DNA of 64,000 bases from Betaproteobacteria bacterium Ga0074130 (GTDB taxonomy: Bacteria > Pseudomonadota > Gammaproteobacteria > Burkholderiales > Rhodocyclaceae): contig LNDZ01000026.1 in the NCBI GenBank assembly GCA_001464495.1, forward strand, positions 1 to 64,000. Direction: 5' to 3'. Below, in pieces: positions 7,837-17,400 of this stretch. Position 1 is the first letter of the stretch. Every line of letters starts with the position of its first letter. The notes beneath the pieces are model-generated. The model had not been told where the DNA came from, made no database searches, and saw only the letters and a program-made list of their open reading frames with translations. The position numbers and the translations under genes were made by a program.

Positions 7837-8052
7837 ATGAGTATCGGTGGTCAGCTTTTGGGGAATATGTACTTGGTCATTGGCTGGCTGCTTGCCGCAG
7901 GTGCCTTCGCTTATCTGGCGATCAAGCTGGAGACAATGCCGGCCGGTCAGCGCAAGAAGTTGCCGACCTTCATGCAAAGCAAAGGGAGCTGTCTGCTGGT
8001 CGCCTTGCTCATGCTCATCATGGCGGTCGCCAAGTATTTCGGAATTTGGTAA
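7837..8052 (+). CDS. Small two-helix membrane protein, function unknown
   Basis: A 71-residue protein with two hydrophobic helices (about 10-27 and 50-67), joined by a basic loop containing GQRKKLP, which suggests a hairpin with the loop in the cytoplasm. The ATG is preceded by CGGAGCAAGAG, a reasonable ribosome site. No family is recognised. It lies 66 bases after the FliL-like gene and six bases before the next membrane protein gene, so co-expression is likely. Confidence 0.65.
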   Translation: MSIGGQLLGNMYLVIGWLLAAGAFAYLAIKLETMPAGQRKKLPTFMQSKGSCLLVALLMLIMAVAKYFGIW

Positions 8053-8058
8053 CTGCTT

Positions 8059-8610
8059 ATGGGTGAGCACGAGGGCATGACTGACATTGAGTCAAGTCCG
8101 ATTCCGGAACTGAATCTTGAAGGTGATTGCTGGACAATTCCAGCCATTTACAATGGACAAGGTTCGGCTGGATTACGGCAAGCGCTAGGGACTGCTCTCT
8201 GCCTTTTTTTGATTTATCAAGCCTATGCAAGCGGGGCTGTAGGGATTAATTTGTTTATCGGTTTAGAGATATTCATCGTCCTAGCGTCTGCCTTTCGCTG
8301 GTGCCTTTTGCAGACACATACTGAAATTGATTTCGCTGCAGGTGTTTTGCGGCAATGCTATGCGCACCATCCAATGCAGAAGCAGATTGAGATTCCTCTT
8401 GGGCAATTCAAGACGGTACTTTCTCTGCTGCATTCGAGTTCCAGGGGGCCAACAGGCATTACTGTTGAGTTGAGCGTGCTTGGACAGGCTGTTTGCCTTA
8501 CGTGGATTGATTACGCAGGGGGAGGTGGTTTGCCTGTAGAACAGGCGAAATTGCTTAGAGAAAAGCTTGCGGGCGCTTTGGGTCTTAGAGATATGGGGCT
8601 GATTGGCTAG
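8059..8610 (+). CDS. Membrane protein of unknown function
   Basis: A 183-residue protein with two adjacent hydrophobic segments (about residues 45-62 and 66-84), then a soluble C-terminal domain of about 95 residues that is probably cytoplasmic. The layout resembles short PH-like membrane proteins, but this is only a shape argument. A second ATG at 8077 is possible as start; neither has a strong ribosome site. The 3' end overlaps the convergent GIY-YIG gene by 26 bases. Its codons are less GC-rich than those of the thiolase upstream. Confidence 0.6.
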   Translation: MGEHEGMTDIESSPIPELNLEGDCWTIPAIYNGQGSAGLRQALGTALCLFLIYQAYASGAVGINLFIGLEIFIVLASAFRWCLLQTHTEIDFAAGVLRQCYAHHPMQKQIEIPLGQFKTVLSLLHSSSRGPTGITVELSVLGQAVCLTWIDYAGGGGLPVEQAKLLREKLAGALGLRDMGLIG

Positions 8611-8878
8611 TTGGTGTAGACCATGCTATTAGCCATTGCTGTTTAGCCTGCTTGGGTTGCTTCTTTAGCATTACTTCTGCCTTCAATGCCTCCGACCGAG
8701 AGCCACATTCGCGGAATCCCACCAGCCTGACCGGTTTCTTCATGCGCGTGTAGCGTGCGCCTTTGCCAGCGACGTGTTCGGCGTAGCGGCGTTCAACATC
8801 GGTGGTGATGCCTGTGTAGAGCGAGCCGTCATCACATTCGATCAGGTAGAGGTACCAGACCTGTTCTGCCTTGCTCAT
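8585..8878 (-). CDS. GIY-YIG nuclease-fold protein
   Basis: A 97-residue single-domain GIY-YIG protein of the YhbQ/UPF0213 type. The core is WYLYLIECDDGSLYTGITTD, followed by VERRYAEHVAGKGARYTR with the conserved arginine and histidine, and SEALKAEVMLKK with the metal-binding glutamate. E. coli YhbQ and related proteins are small nucleases thought to act on damaged DNA or RNA ends. The ATG (8878-8876) overlaps the stop of the amino-acid ABC ATPase gene as TGATG, so it is translated as part of that unit. A longer reading from 9037 would lie inside the ATPase gene in another frame and is not used. Confidence 0.85.
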   Translation of the reverse strand: MSKAEQVWYLYLIECDDGSLYTGITTDVERRYAEHVAGKGARYTRMKKPVRLVGFRECGSRSEALKAEVMLKKQPKQAKQQWLIAWSTPTSQSAPYL

Positions 8879-9618
8879 CAGTGACGCAGTATCTTGGCCA
8901 GGAATTGCTGTGCGCGTTCTGACTTGGGCTGGCTGAAGAAGTCCGCACTCGGCGCATCTTCCACAATGCGGCCAGCGTCCATGAAGATCACACGGCTGGC
9001 GACGTTCTTGGCAAAGCCCATTTCGTGCGTCACGCACAGCATGGTCATGCCTTCCTTAGCCAGTTCGCTCATCACATCCAGCACTTCTGAAATCATCTCC
9101 GGGTCGAGCGCCGAGGTGGGCTCGTCAAACAGCATACACACCGGGTCCATCGCCAAGGCTCTGGCAATCGCCACGCGTTGCTGTTGGCCGCCAGACAGCT
9201 GGCCGGGCATGGCGTTGGCAAAGCCATCCATGCCAACACGCGCGAGCAGTGTGTGTGCCTTGCTCTCAGCGTCTTCCTTCCGCTTACCCAATACCTTGAT
9301 CGGCGCCAGCGTCAGGTTGTCGAGGACGGACAGATGCGGGAACAGCTCAAAGTGCTGAAACACCATGCCCACTTTGCTGCGCAGTGCCTGCAGATTGGCT
9401 TCGCCTTTTTCCGTGGTGGTAGCGAGGGTAATGCCATCAACCACAATGCCGCCTTGCTGAAATGGCTCCAAGCCATTGAGCGTGCGGATCAGTGTGCTCT
9501 TACCCGAACCGGAGGGGCCGCAGACCACAACGATCTCGCCCTTGCCAACTTCAAGCGAACAGTCGTGCAGCACCTGCTTGGTGCCGTACCACTTGGAAAG
9601 ATTGCGTATGGAGATCAT
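8878..9618 (-). CDS. aapP: Amino-acid ABC importer, ATP-binding protein
   Basis: A 246-residue ABC ATPase of the polar amino-acid uptake family (GlnQ/AapP/BztD). Walker A is GPSGSGKST (34-42), the Q-loop glutamine is in [11 protein letters not shown], the signature is LSGGQQQR (141-148), Walker B is CMLFDEP (161-167), and the switch histidine is in CVTHEMGF. It powers import through the two permeases encoded at 10814-12786. The gene is divergent from the binding-protein gene rather than last in its operon, which is the more usual order, so the 150-base gap probably holds promoters for both sides. The GIY-YIG gene is coupled downstream. Confidence 0.93.
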   Translation of the reverse strand: MISIRNLSKWYGTKQVLHDCSLEVGKGEIVVVCGPSGSGKSTLIRTLNGLEPFQQGGIVVDGITLATTTEKGEANLQALRSKVGMVFQHFELFPHLSVLDNLTLAPIKVLGKRKEDAESKAHTLLARVGMDGFANAMPGQLSGGQQQRVAIARALAMDPVCMLFDEPTSALDPEMISEVLDVMSELAKEGMTMLCVTHEMGFAKNVASRVIFMDAGRIVEDAPSADFFSQPKSERAQQFLAKILRH

Positions 9619-9713
9619 GGCGAAACCATATCACAGGCGCAGTTGTGTTTAGAAAGCATGGAGTCCAGAGCCGGGACGAACCGTAGTTATGACCAACGGA
9701 AATCCCTGTGGGA

Positions 9714-9735
9714 CCCTCTTCCTCCGGGAAGGGGG
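9714..9735 (+). repeat. GC-rich hairpin upstream of the binding-protein gene, possibly REP-like
   Basis: CCCTCTTCC (9714-9722) and GGAAGGGGG (9727-9735) pair over nine positions with one G-U pair and a TCCG loop, followed by GCTAGGGGG. This wording is typical of short intergenic repeats in Proteobacteria. It lies in the leader of the amino-acid binding-protein gene, 36 bases before its ATG. No second copy was found in the window. Confidence 0.4.
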
Positions 9736-9770
9736 CTAGGGGGAAGGCATTATTTGCTATTGTTGAGGCC

Positions 9771-10796
9771 ATGAGAAAGCTCCTGCCATCCCTGCTGCTG
9801 TCTATTGCCACCCTTTGTGTCGCGCTGCCTGCTCATGCTGGCAAGACGGTGGATGCGATTCGTGCGCGCGGCCAACTCGCGTGTGGCGTGAGCACCGGCG
9901 TTGCCGGATTCTCGGCGGCGGATAGCAAGGGCGAGTGGCGCGGCATGGATGTGGATGTGTGCCGCGCACTGGCGGCGGCGGTATTGAAGGACCCGACCAA
10001 AGTGCGCTGGTCGCCGCTCACATCGCAACAACGCTTCACCGCATTGCAGTCGGGTGAGATCGACATCCTCTCGCGCAACACCACCTGGACGCTGGGGCGC
10101 GATGCCGGGCAGGGGCTGGTGTATGCCGGTTATGTCTTTATCGACGGGCAGGGCTTTCTGGTGCACAAGCGCAGCGGCGTGACGTCGGCCAAGCAGCTGA
10201 ATGGCGCCGAGATTTGCGTGCAAACCGGCACCACCACCGAACGCAACCTTGCCGAATACGCGCGTGCCAACAAGATTCAGTTTAAAACGCTGATGTTTGA
10301 AAACCTCCGTGCGGTCCTCAAGGCCTTCTTCAGCGGCCGCTGCCAGGCCTTTACGGCAGACGCCTCCGCGCTGGCGAGTATCCGCGCCAATGATTCCGGC
10401 AAGCCCGAGGACTATGTTGTCCTGCCCGACCGTATCTCCAAGGAGCCGCTGGGGCCGGTGGTACGGCGTGGCGATGAAGACTGGTTCTCCATCGTGCGCT
10501 GGACAGTGTTTGCCCTGCTGGAGGCCGAGGAGCGCGGCATCACGCAAGCGAATGTCGATCTGATCCGTGACAGCACCAGCGACCCCGCCGTCATGCGCCT
10601 GCTTGGTGTGAGCGAGGATGTGGGCAAGCCACTGGCGCTGGACAAAGAGTGGGTCTATCGCATGATCAAGGCGGTGGGCAACTACGGCGAAATCTTCGAG
10701 CGCAATGTCGGCCCCAACTCGCTGCTACAACTGCCGCGCGGGATCAATGCCTTGCCGCGGGATGGTGGCGTGATGTACTCACCGCCACTTAGATAA
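9771..10796 (+). CDS. aapJ: General L-amino-acid ABC importer, periplasmic binding protein
   Basis: A 341-residue binding protein of the AapJ/BztA group. The ATG at 9771 is chosen because it places a clean signal peptide (hydrophobic 5-18, cut after AHA near residue 24) at the N-terminus; the frame is open further upstream but that part is unlikely to be translated. The domain begins TVDAIRARGQLACGVSTG, followed by WRGMDVDVCRALAAAV, typical of family 3 solute-binding proteins, and continues with LTSQQRFTALQSGEIDIL. It captures amino acids in the periplasm and delivers them to the permeases encoded just downstream (17 bases away). Confidence 0.92.
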   Translation: MRKLLPSLLLSIATLCVALPAHAGKTVDAIRARGQLACGVSTGVAGFSAADSKGEWRGMDVDVCRALAAAVLKDPTKVRWSPLTSQQRFTALQSGEIDILSRNTTWTLGRDAGQGLVYAGYVFIDGQGFLVHKRSGVTSAKQLNGAEICVQTGTTTERNLAEYARANKIQFKTLMFENLRAVLKAFFSGRCQAFTADASALASIRANDSGKPEDYVVLPDRISKEPLGPVVRRGDEDWFSIVRWTVFALLEAEERGITQANVDLIRDSTSDPAVMRLLGVSEDVGKPLALDKEWVYRMIKAVGNYGEIFERNVGPNSLLQLPRGINALPRDGGVMYSPPLR

Positions 10797-10813
10797 TCCA
10801 GTCCCGAATAGTA

Positions 10814-11791
10814 ATGACTAAAGCGCGCCCCTATCTGTTGCAGGCCGCCATCATCGGCGCCGTGCTGCTGGCGCTGTATGGGCTCGCGTCGGTTGTTGCG
10901 GCGAAGATGCGCGCCCTTGGCGTGGAGCCGGGCTTTGGTTTCTTGTGGCAGCGCGCCGGTTTTGATATTGGCGACCGGCTGATTGCCTTTGACGCGGCCG
11001 ACACCTATGGCCGTGCTTTTCTCGTTGGCTTACTCAATACAGTCCGCGTGGCGTTGGTGGCGATTGTTGCCAGTGTCTTGCTGGGCGGCTTGGTCGGGCT
11101 GGGGCAGCTGAGCCGCAATCCGCTGGTGGCTAAGCTCAGTGAAGCGCATGTGGAAATCTTCCGTAATGTGCCTTTGTTGCTGCAAGTACTGATTGTCTAT
11201 GTGCTCTTGATCGGTCGTCTGCCCCTGCCGCATGAGGCGTGGCAGCTGGGGCCGGACATCTGGTTGTCGAAGAGTGGACTGGCCATTCCGTGGCCAGTGC
11301 TGACAGAGACGGGCTGGCTGCTTGATCATCCGCTGCTCGGTCGCTTCACCTTTACGGGTGGCGCTGTGCTCACGCCCGAGTTCATGGCTGTAGCCGTGGC
11401 GCTGACCCTTTACACCAGTGCCTACATCGCTGAGACAGTGCGCGGTGCAGTGCAGTCGGTGCCGCATGCGCAAAGTGAAGCTGCGTTGGCGATGGGCTTG
11501 TCTGAGGTGCAGACCTTGCGTCATGTGGTGGTGCCGCAAGCCCTGCGCAGCATGATCCCGCCGCTGGCGAATCAGCTGCTCAACTTGATCAAGAATTCAT
11601 CGTTGGCGGTGGCGGTCGGCTATCCCGATCTGGTCGCCGTGGCCGATACCACGCTTACGCAAAGTGGTCATGCGGTGGAATGCATCGCCATCATCATGGC
11701 TGTGTATCTCTTCCTATCCTTGCTCACTGCCGCGCTGATGAGCGCCTGGCATGGCCGCCTGCTACGCCAGCAGGCCGGAGGGCGCATATGA
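10814..11791 (+). CDS. aapQ: General L-amino-acid ABC importer, permease 1
   Basis: A 325-residue inner-membrane permease of the HisM/AapQ/BztB type. An N-terminal membrane helix (about 10-30) and a short periplasmic part precede the transport domain. The EAA loop that contacts the ATPase is ALAMGLSEVQTLRHVVVPQALR. The segment SEAHVEIFRNVPLLLQVL is the standard family motif near the start of the domain. Its stop overlaps the ATG of the next permease as ATGA, so the two subunits are made in equal amounts. Together they form the heterodimeric channel. Confidence 0.92.
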   Translation: MTKARPYLLQAAIIGAVLLALYGLASVVAAKMRALGVEPGFGFLWQRAGFDIGDRLIAFDAADTYGRAFLVGLLNTVRVALVAIVASVLLGGLVGLGQLSRNPLVAKLSEAHVEIFRNVPLLLQVLIVYVLLIGRLPLPHEAWQLGPDIWLSKSGLAIPWPVLTETGWLLDHPLLGRFTFTGGAVLTPEFMAVAVALTLYTSAYIAETVRGAVQSVPHAQSEAALAMGLSEVQTLRHVVVPQALRSMIPPLANQLLNLIKNSSLAVAVGYPDLVAVADTTLTQSGHAVECIAIIMAVYLFLSLLTAALMSAWHGRLLRQQAGGRI

Positions 11792-12786
11792 AAAAATACC
11801 TGCGCCCGGGAAACTTCTTGATCGCGGCAGTGCTTGCATGGGCTGGCTGGTTGTTATTCGATTGGGCTGTGCTGCAAGCGGTATTCAGGCCCGATGCAGC
11901 TGCCTGCCATGCATTGCAAGGCAACGGCGCCTGCTGGGGTGTAGTGACAGAAAAATTCCGCGTCATCTTGTTTGGCCGTTACCCACTCGACCAGCAGTGG
12001 CGGCCACTGGTGGCGCTGCTGCTGATGTTTGGCTTGCTAGGCGCCAGCGCCATGCCGCGTTGTCACGGTAAGCGTTTATTCACAGCATGGGGCGTTGGAT
12101 TGCTGCTCGTCCTGTTGCTGCTCAAGGGCGGGTTGTTCGGGCTCGATAATGTGGATACCCCGCGCTGGGGCGGCTTACCGCTGACCCTGCTGCTCACGCT
12201 GTTTGGCTTGGGTGGTGCGTTTCCGCTGGCGGTGCTGCTGGCACTGGGCCGCAATGGGCGTCTGCCAGTGCTGCGTTCGTTATGCACGACCTTCATCGAG
12301 ATCATTCGCGGTGTGCCGTTGGTGGCCGTGCTGTTCATGGCCGCCTTCATGTTCCCGCTGTTCATGCCCAAAGGCTGGGAGTTTCCGGCGTTGCTGCGTG
12401 TGCTGGTGGGCATCATCCTCTTTGCCGCGGCCTACATGGCCGAGGTGATTCGCGGTGGTCTGCTCGCCATTTCACGGGGGCAGCATGAAGCCGCGCAGGC
12501 GTTGGGTCTGAGTTACTGGCAGGTGCAGCTCACGGTGGTCTTGCCGCAAACCCTGCGCAATGTGCTGCCATCGCTGATGAACTCCGCAATCGCCCTGTTC
12601 AAGGACACCTCGCTCGTCATCATCGTGGGTTTGTTCGAACTGACAGGCGCGCTGGGCCTTGCCGTGGATGGCGACCCGAAGTGGCGCGCCTTCGCGCTCG
12701 ATGGCTATCTCTTCATCGCCTTCATCTACTGGCTGGGCTGCTTCGCCATGTCGCGCTACAGCCGTGCGCTGGAAAGACTAATTTAA
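11788..12786 (+). CDS. aapM: General L-amino-acid ABC importer, permease 2
   Basis: A 332-residue permease of the AapM/BztC type. The ATG at 11788 overlaps the stop of the first permease; an upstream reading in the same frame is inside that gene and is rejected. Membrane helices lie near residues 12-30, 72-90, 98-118, 130-155 and on to the C-terminus. The EAA loop is AAQALGLSYWQVQLTVVLPQ, and TTFIEIIRGVPLVAVLF is the family motif. This is the last gene of the binding protein-permease-permease operon; the matching ATPase is encoded divergently at 8878-9618. Confidence 0.92.
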   Translation: MKKYLRPGNFLIAAVLAWAGWLLFDWAVLQAVFRPDAAACHALQGNGACWGVVTEKFRVILFGRYPLDQQWRPLVALLLMFGLLGASAMPRCHGKRLFTAWGVGLLLVLLLLKGGLFGLDNVDTPRWGGLPLTLLLTLFGLGGAFPLAVLLALGRNGRLPVLRSLCTTFIEIIRGVPLVAVLFMAAFMFPLFMPKGWEFPALLRVLVGIILFAAAYMAEVIRGGLLAISRGQHEAAQALGLSYWQVQLTVVLPQTLRNVLPSLMNSAIALFKDTSLVIIVGLFELTGALGLAVDGDPKWRAFALDGYLFIAFIYWLGCFAMSRYSRALERLI

Positions 12787-12826
12787 TTCGGTTTTGGTTC
12801 AAAACTTGGATTCTGAAGGAGACGTT

Positions 12827-13423
12827 ATGAAAGCTACGGATGTTGTTGAACTGTTAAGCACCAGCATTGAAAGTGCAAGGTCTGCTGGTACTGCATCAGT
12901 ACCCATTGAGAGACTTCAGCTCTTTGTTAATGAAATTAAAAATTTGGTTAAAGATGCTGGAGATTCTAATTTAGCCCTGACAGATGGTGACTTAGAGCAT
13001 TACAAAGCAAAGCTAAATGCTTGGATTGCTGAGATCGAATTCCAGCACGAACAGAGTCTTGAGATGTTTCGATCTGTTATGTCTTCAGCGCTGGCCGCTC
13101 TTAAAACCGTACTTCTAGTTAACGGTGCTGCAGCTATAGCAATGCTTGCGTTCATTGGAAACATATGGGCCACCAGTAAAGGTACGCCAGTTATTTCGAG
13201 TGCCGCATGCGCGGTAAATTGGTATGTTTCTGGAGTTCTTATGGCGGGACTAGCTTCAGCATTTACATATTTAACCCAAGCTGGATACGGAAATGGTTTT
13301 GGTAAGTACTCCCAGAAAATTGGCATTGCTTGTCATGCTGTAACGGTGATTCTAGTCCTGGCTTCTTATGGAGTTTTTGGCTACGCATCATCAATTGCAT
13401 ATACCGCATTCGTTCGTGTCTAG
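12827..13423 (+). CDS. Membrane protein with N-terminal coiled-coil-like part, unknown function
   Basis: A 198-residue protein. The ATG at 12827 has a GAAGGAG ribosome site. Residues 1-75 are helical and charged; about three membrane helices follow (near 90-112, 130-152 and 165-190). No enzyme motif is seen. The base composition is clearly more AT-rich than the ABC genes upstream, with many AAT, TTA and AAA codons, so it was probably acquired separately. Uncharacterised proteins of this design occur widely in accessory regions of Proteobacteria. Membrane-bound effectors of defence systems can look like this, but nothing here shows that role. It stands alone and ends in a strong hairpin shared with the convergent outer-membrane protein gene. 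Confidence 0.7.
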   Translation: MKATDVVELLSTSIESARSAGTASVPIERLQLFVNEIKNLVKDAGDSNLALTDGDLEHYKAKLNAWIAEIEFQHEQSLEMFRSVMSSALAALKTVLLVNGAAAIAMLAFIGNIWATSKGTPVISSAACAVNWYVSGVLMAGLASAFTYLTQAGYGNGFGKYSQKIGIACHAVTVILVLASYGVFGYASSIAYTAFVRV

Positions 13424-13461
13424 AGCCGAATAGTTTGTCAACTATCCAATGCTCGATATAG

Positions 13462-13489
13462 CAGAGGGGTAGAGCTTTCTGCCCCTCTG
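13462..13489. terminator. Hairpin between two convergent genes
   Basis: CAGAGGGG (13462-13469) and CCCCTCTG (13482-13489) pair perfectly around a 12-base loop, followed on the plus strand by TTAATTGAGTTTATTT. It lies between the stops of the membrane protein gene (+) and the outer-membrane protein gene (-) and can serve both. Confidence 0.65.
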
Positions 13490-13503
13490 TTAATTGAGTT
13501 TAT

Positions 13504-14223
13504 TTAAAACTTGTACGCCACACCGACGGTATAGGTGTCTATGTCACTCTTACCCGTCGCGCTGTTGCCAAGGTTGTTGTAGCGCGTCCATTCGGCCTTG
13601 CCGACCACTTGCTTGTTGAAGTCATAGCTGACGCCAAGACCCAGCAGTGGGCGGGTGGAGGACTTGCTGGTGCTGGTCACCGTATTGGCCCCCGTGGCGG
13701 AAGCCACGTTGAATTCTGTGTCGGCGAAAATCACACCAGCCTTGCCGTAGGCAGAGAAACCGTTTTGCAGCGGCAGGATGCCGATGGCGCTGGTGGTCCA
13801 GCCCTTGACGCGATAGTCACCGTTGAGCGAATCCGTAGCGGGCGCGCTGGCAGTCGAGTTGAACTTGTATTTCCCTAGCTCGGCAAAGCCCCCTTCAAGC
13901 GCAAAGTTCTTGTGGAACTGGTAGCCAAGATTCAGGTTGTAGATGTTGTCGCGGCGATCAAGCGAGCTGGTCGCGGTCACGCCTTGGCCGGCCAGCGTGC
14001 TATCGATGCCGCCGCTGTCCTGTGCGCGATGGCCAATGCCCGCATTGGCGCTGGCATACCAGCCTTGATCCTCAGCATGCGCGGCCGAGGCCGAGAGCAG
14101 AGCAACCGAGATGGCCACACTGATGACTTTCCATGGCTGGCGGCGGCTGGCTGCGGAAAGTTCGGTACTGCCCTTGAAAACTTGATTGACGTCTTGATCG
14201 GCGGAATGTTGAAGGTGCTTCAT
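13504..14223 (-). CDS. Outer-membrane beta-barrel protein, OmpA/OmpW-like
   Basis: A 239-residue protein with an unusually long N-terminal part before the hydrophobic core (about 32-47) of the signal peptide, cut after AHA near 50. An internal start is possible, but the ATG at 14223 has an AAGGAG ribosome site. The mature part shows alternating beta strands: GWYASANAGIG, YNLNLGYQFHKNFALEGGFAELG, GFSAYGKAGVIFADTEF, LLGLGVSYDFNKQVVGKAEW and the C-terminal TYTVGVAYKF, which ends in the phenylalanine used as assembly signal. This fits an eight-stranded barrel without the OmpA peptidoglycan-binding domain. Function unknown; possibly small solute passage or adhesion. Confidence 0.82.
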   Translation of the reverse strand: MKHLQHSADQDVNQVFKGSTELSAASRRQPWKVISVAISVALLSASAAHAEDQGWYASANAGIGHRAQDSGGIDSTLAGQGVTATSSLDRRDNIYNLNLGYQFHKNFALEGGFAELGKYKFNSTASAPATDSLNGDYRVKGWTTSAIGILPLQNGFSAYGKAGVIFADTEFNVASATGANTVTSTSKSSTRPLLGLGVSYDFNKQVVGKAEWTRYNNLGNSATGKSDIDTYTVGVAYKF

Positions 14224-14451
14224 GGATGTCTCCTTGTTGTGTGCAGTCGTGCTGCGGAGACAACCTTAAAGCCGCGCGGTCGCGGAACTGTTGCAGGGCG
14301 AGGGCCGGATGTAAGCGCGTGTTAGCAGTAGCGCCATGCGTAACAGTTGCAGACAACCCTGACGCCAAGCTGGCGGAATTTTTTGTTCCAGGTTGGTTGT
14401 TCCACGCGTACCTCGCCAGCCTCCCATTAGTACCTCGCTAGCAAGGTGCGC

Positions 14452-17400
14452 TTACACATGCAGGCTCACATGGTGCACGGCGCCATCATCGATCAAGGTA
14501 ATCAGCTGTGCTGCTGGCTCACGGCATTTTTCGCCATCCCCATGATGCATGTGAATGCGATACATGCTGCTGCCATAGCGATAGTCCACGCTGTATTCGG
14601 TCCAGCCCGCAGGCAGGCACGGCAAGATGCGCAATTGCTGTCCCTCTGCGGTGCTTTCCAATGTGACGCCGAGCAGCGATTCAATCAGCAGGCGATACAT
14701 CCAGCCCGCTGAGCCGGTGTACCAGCTCCAGCCACCACGCCCGATGTGCGGTGCTACGCCATACACATCTGCCGCCAGCACATAGGGCTCGATCTTGTAA
14801 GTCGCCACTTCAGTTGGGGTGCGACCATGGTTGATCGGGTTGATGATGTTGAAGAGTTCCCACGCCCGCTCATGATCGCCCAGCTCGGCAAATGCCATCG
14901 CTGCCCATACGGCGCCGTGGGTGTACTGCCCGCCGTTCTCGCGCACGCCCGGCACGTAACCCTTGATGTAGCCGGGGTTGAGCGTGCCACTGTTGAAGGG
15001 CGGGTCGAGCAATTGAATCAGCCCATCGTGGGCGCGCACCAGATGGCTGTAGAGGGCATCCATGGCTTGCCGTGAGCGGGCTGGGTCACCCGCACCGGAG
15101 AGGACGGACCAGCTTTGCGCGATCGCATCGATACGACATTCGCTGTTAGTGGCGGCACCCAGTGGCGTGCCATCGTCAAAGTAGGCGCGTCGATACCAAT
15201 CGCCATCCCAGCCCTGATCTTCGATCTGCACACGCAGCTTGCGCGCCTCGTTGTGGCATTCCTCTGCAAAGGCATTGTCGCCATGTTGCTGCGCGAGTAC
15301 TGCGAAATGTTGCAGGATTGAATAGAGGAAAAAGCCCAGCCATACGCTCTCGCCCTGGCCGTGTTCGCCGACCAGATTCATGCCGTCGTTCCAGTCGCCC
15401 GAGCCCATCAGTGGCAGACCGTGTGTGCCGAACTTGAGGCCATTACGGATAGCCCGCACAGCATGTTCGTAAATGCTCACCTGCTCACTGCCTGCCATTG
15501 GCAGATCGTAATAGGACTCCTCATCGACATTCAGTAAGCGGCCGTGCAGAAAGGGCGCGGTTTCATCCAGCAATGCATGGTCGCCGGTGACGTTCATATA
15601 GCGACACAGGGCGAAGGGCAGCCACAGGTAATCATCGGAGCAGCGCGTGCGTACGCCACGACCCTGTGGCGGGTGCCACCAGTGCTGCACATCGCCCTCG
15701 GCAAACTGACGGCTGGCGCACAGTGCAATTTGAGCGCGCAAGCGCTGTGGCTCGGTGTGCACCAGCGCCATGGCATCTTGCAACTGATCACGGAAGCCAA
15801 AGGCACCCCCGGACTGATAGAAGCCACTGCGCGCCCACAAGCGGCTGGAGAGCGTCTGATACAGCAGCCAGCCATTGGCGAGCAGATTCACCGCCGGGTT
15901 AGGTGTCTTGACCTGCACCGCACCCAGCGTGTGTTGCCAGTACTCACGTGTTGCCGCCAGTGCGTCCTGCGCTGCGGTGGTGCCACTGACATTACCGCGG
16001 AAGCGGTTGATCAGTGCTTCGGCATCGGCACGGTCATGCCCCACGCCGAGCATGAACACCAGTTCGCGGCTTTGCTCGGGAGCCAGCTCAAAGCCAATCT
16101 GGATAGCTGCGCAGGGGTCCAGCCCCGCGCCCATGCGCCCGGACAAGCGTTTGCGTTGTAAGGCGGCGGGATTGCGATGGCTACCGTTACGGCCAAGGAA
16201 CTCAAGGCGGTCGCCGGTATGCGAGCGAGTAATCGGTTCCAGCGTTGAGGTGGCGACATGGAAGAACGCGGTGCGTTCACCAAATTCACTGCTGTAGCGG
16301 TTGCGCGCAAGGATCGCCATCTGGCTGTTCAGCTCGGTGCTGACATGCATGCCGGTACGCGAACGCAGATCGCCCAACACCCACTCGACATAGCCGGTGG
16401 CTGAGAGGTGGCGTGTGCGGGGGCTGCCGTTGCGCACTGTCAGCGTAACGAACTTGATTGCTGCATCAAGCCCTACATGCATGCACAGCTCGGTATGGAT
16501 GCCGTCTTCACAATGCTCGAACACGCTGTAGCCAAAGCCGTGGCGCACCGTGTAGGCGCCCGTGCCACGACGCGGCAGCGGCATGGGCGACCACGCCAGA
16601 CCGCTGGCCTCATCACGCAGGTAGTACTGCTCGCCGGCACTGTCGCGCACCGGGTCGTTGTCCCATGGGGTGAGGCGCAGGCTGTGCGCGTTCTCGCTCC
16701 ACGTGTAGGACTGGCCGCTTTCCGAAACGACGGTGCCGAAGTTAGGGTTGGCAATCACATTCACCCACGGCGCCGGCGTATTGCGGCCGGCGTTGAGGTG
16801 GATCACATATTCGTCGCCGCTCGGCTTGAAGCCGCCCAACCCGTTGAAGAACAGCAGATCGTCCGGGCGGGTCGGCGCAATCACGGGCTTGCTGGCCATG
16901 TTGTCGAATTGCGTGCTGGTGATCAGCAGGGCAGGCAAGCTGCGATTGGCCGCGCGGAAGGCAATTTGTTCGGCCAGACTACCGTGCTTGTCCGACAGAA
17001 TGACGTTAGCGACCGAGAGCAGCAGGATGCGGTCTTCCGCTGGCATTTGCTCGGTACTGCGCACGAAGATGCCACCACTGCGGTCGGTCGTGTTGAGCGA
17101 CACACCTGCCGCCATCAAACCGACGATGTGATCTTGCAGAATCTGGCGATAGCTGTTGCCTTCCTCGTTGAGGATGACCAGATCAACCGCCAACCCTTTC
17201 TTGCGCCAGTAGGTGTGGGCCTGCAACAGCTGGCGCACGAGTTCGATATTGGCAATGTCCTCGATGTGCAGCAGCACAATCGGTAGATCACCGGAGATGG
17301 CATAGCCCCACAGGCCAGACTGACCGCGCTGATTACTCATCAGCACATCGGCCGGTGCGCGCAGATTCGGATTGCTGTAGATGATCGAGCCCGCAAGCTG

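Noticed and set aside
8879..9037. Upstream extension of the GIY-YIG protein
   Set aside because: It lies inside the ABC ATPase gene; the ATG at 8878 starts the GIY-YIG domain directly.
16408..17286. 292-residue plus-strand frame inside the glucan synthase gene
   Set aside because: Antisense shadow of a GC-rich gene; no start signal and low-complexity sequence.
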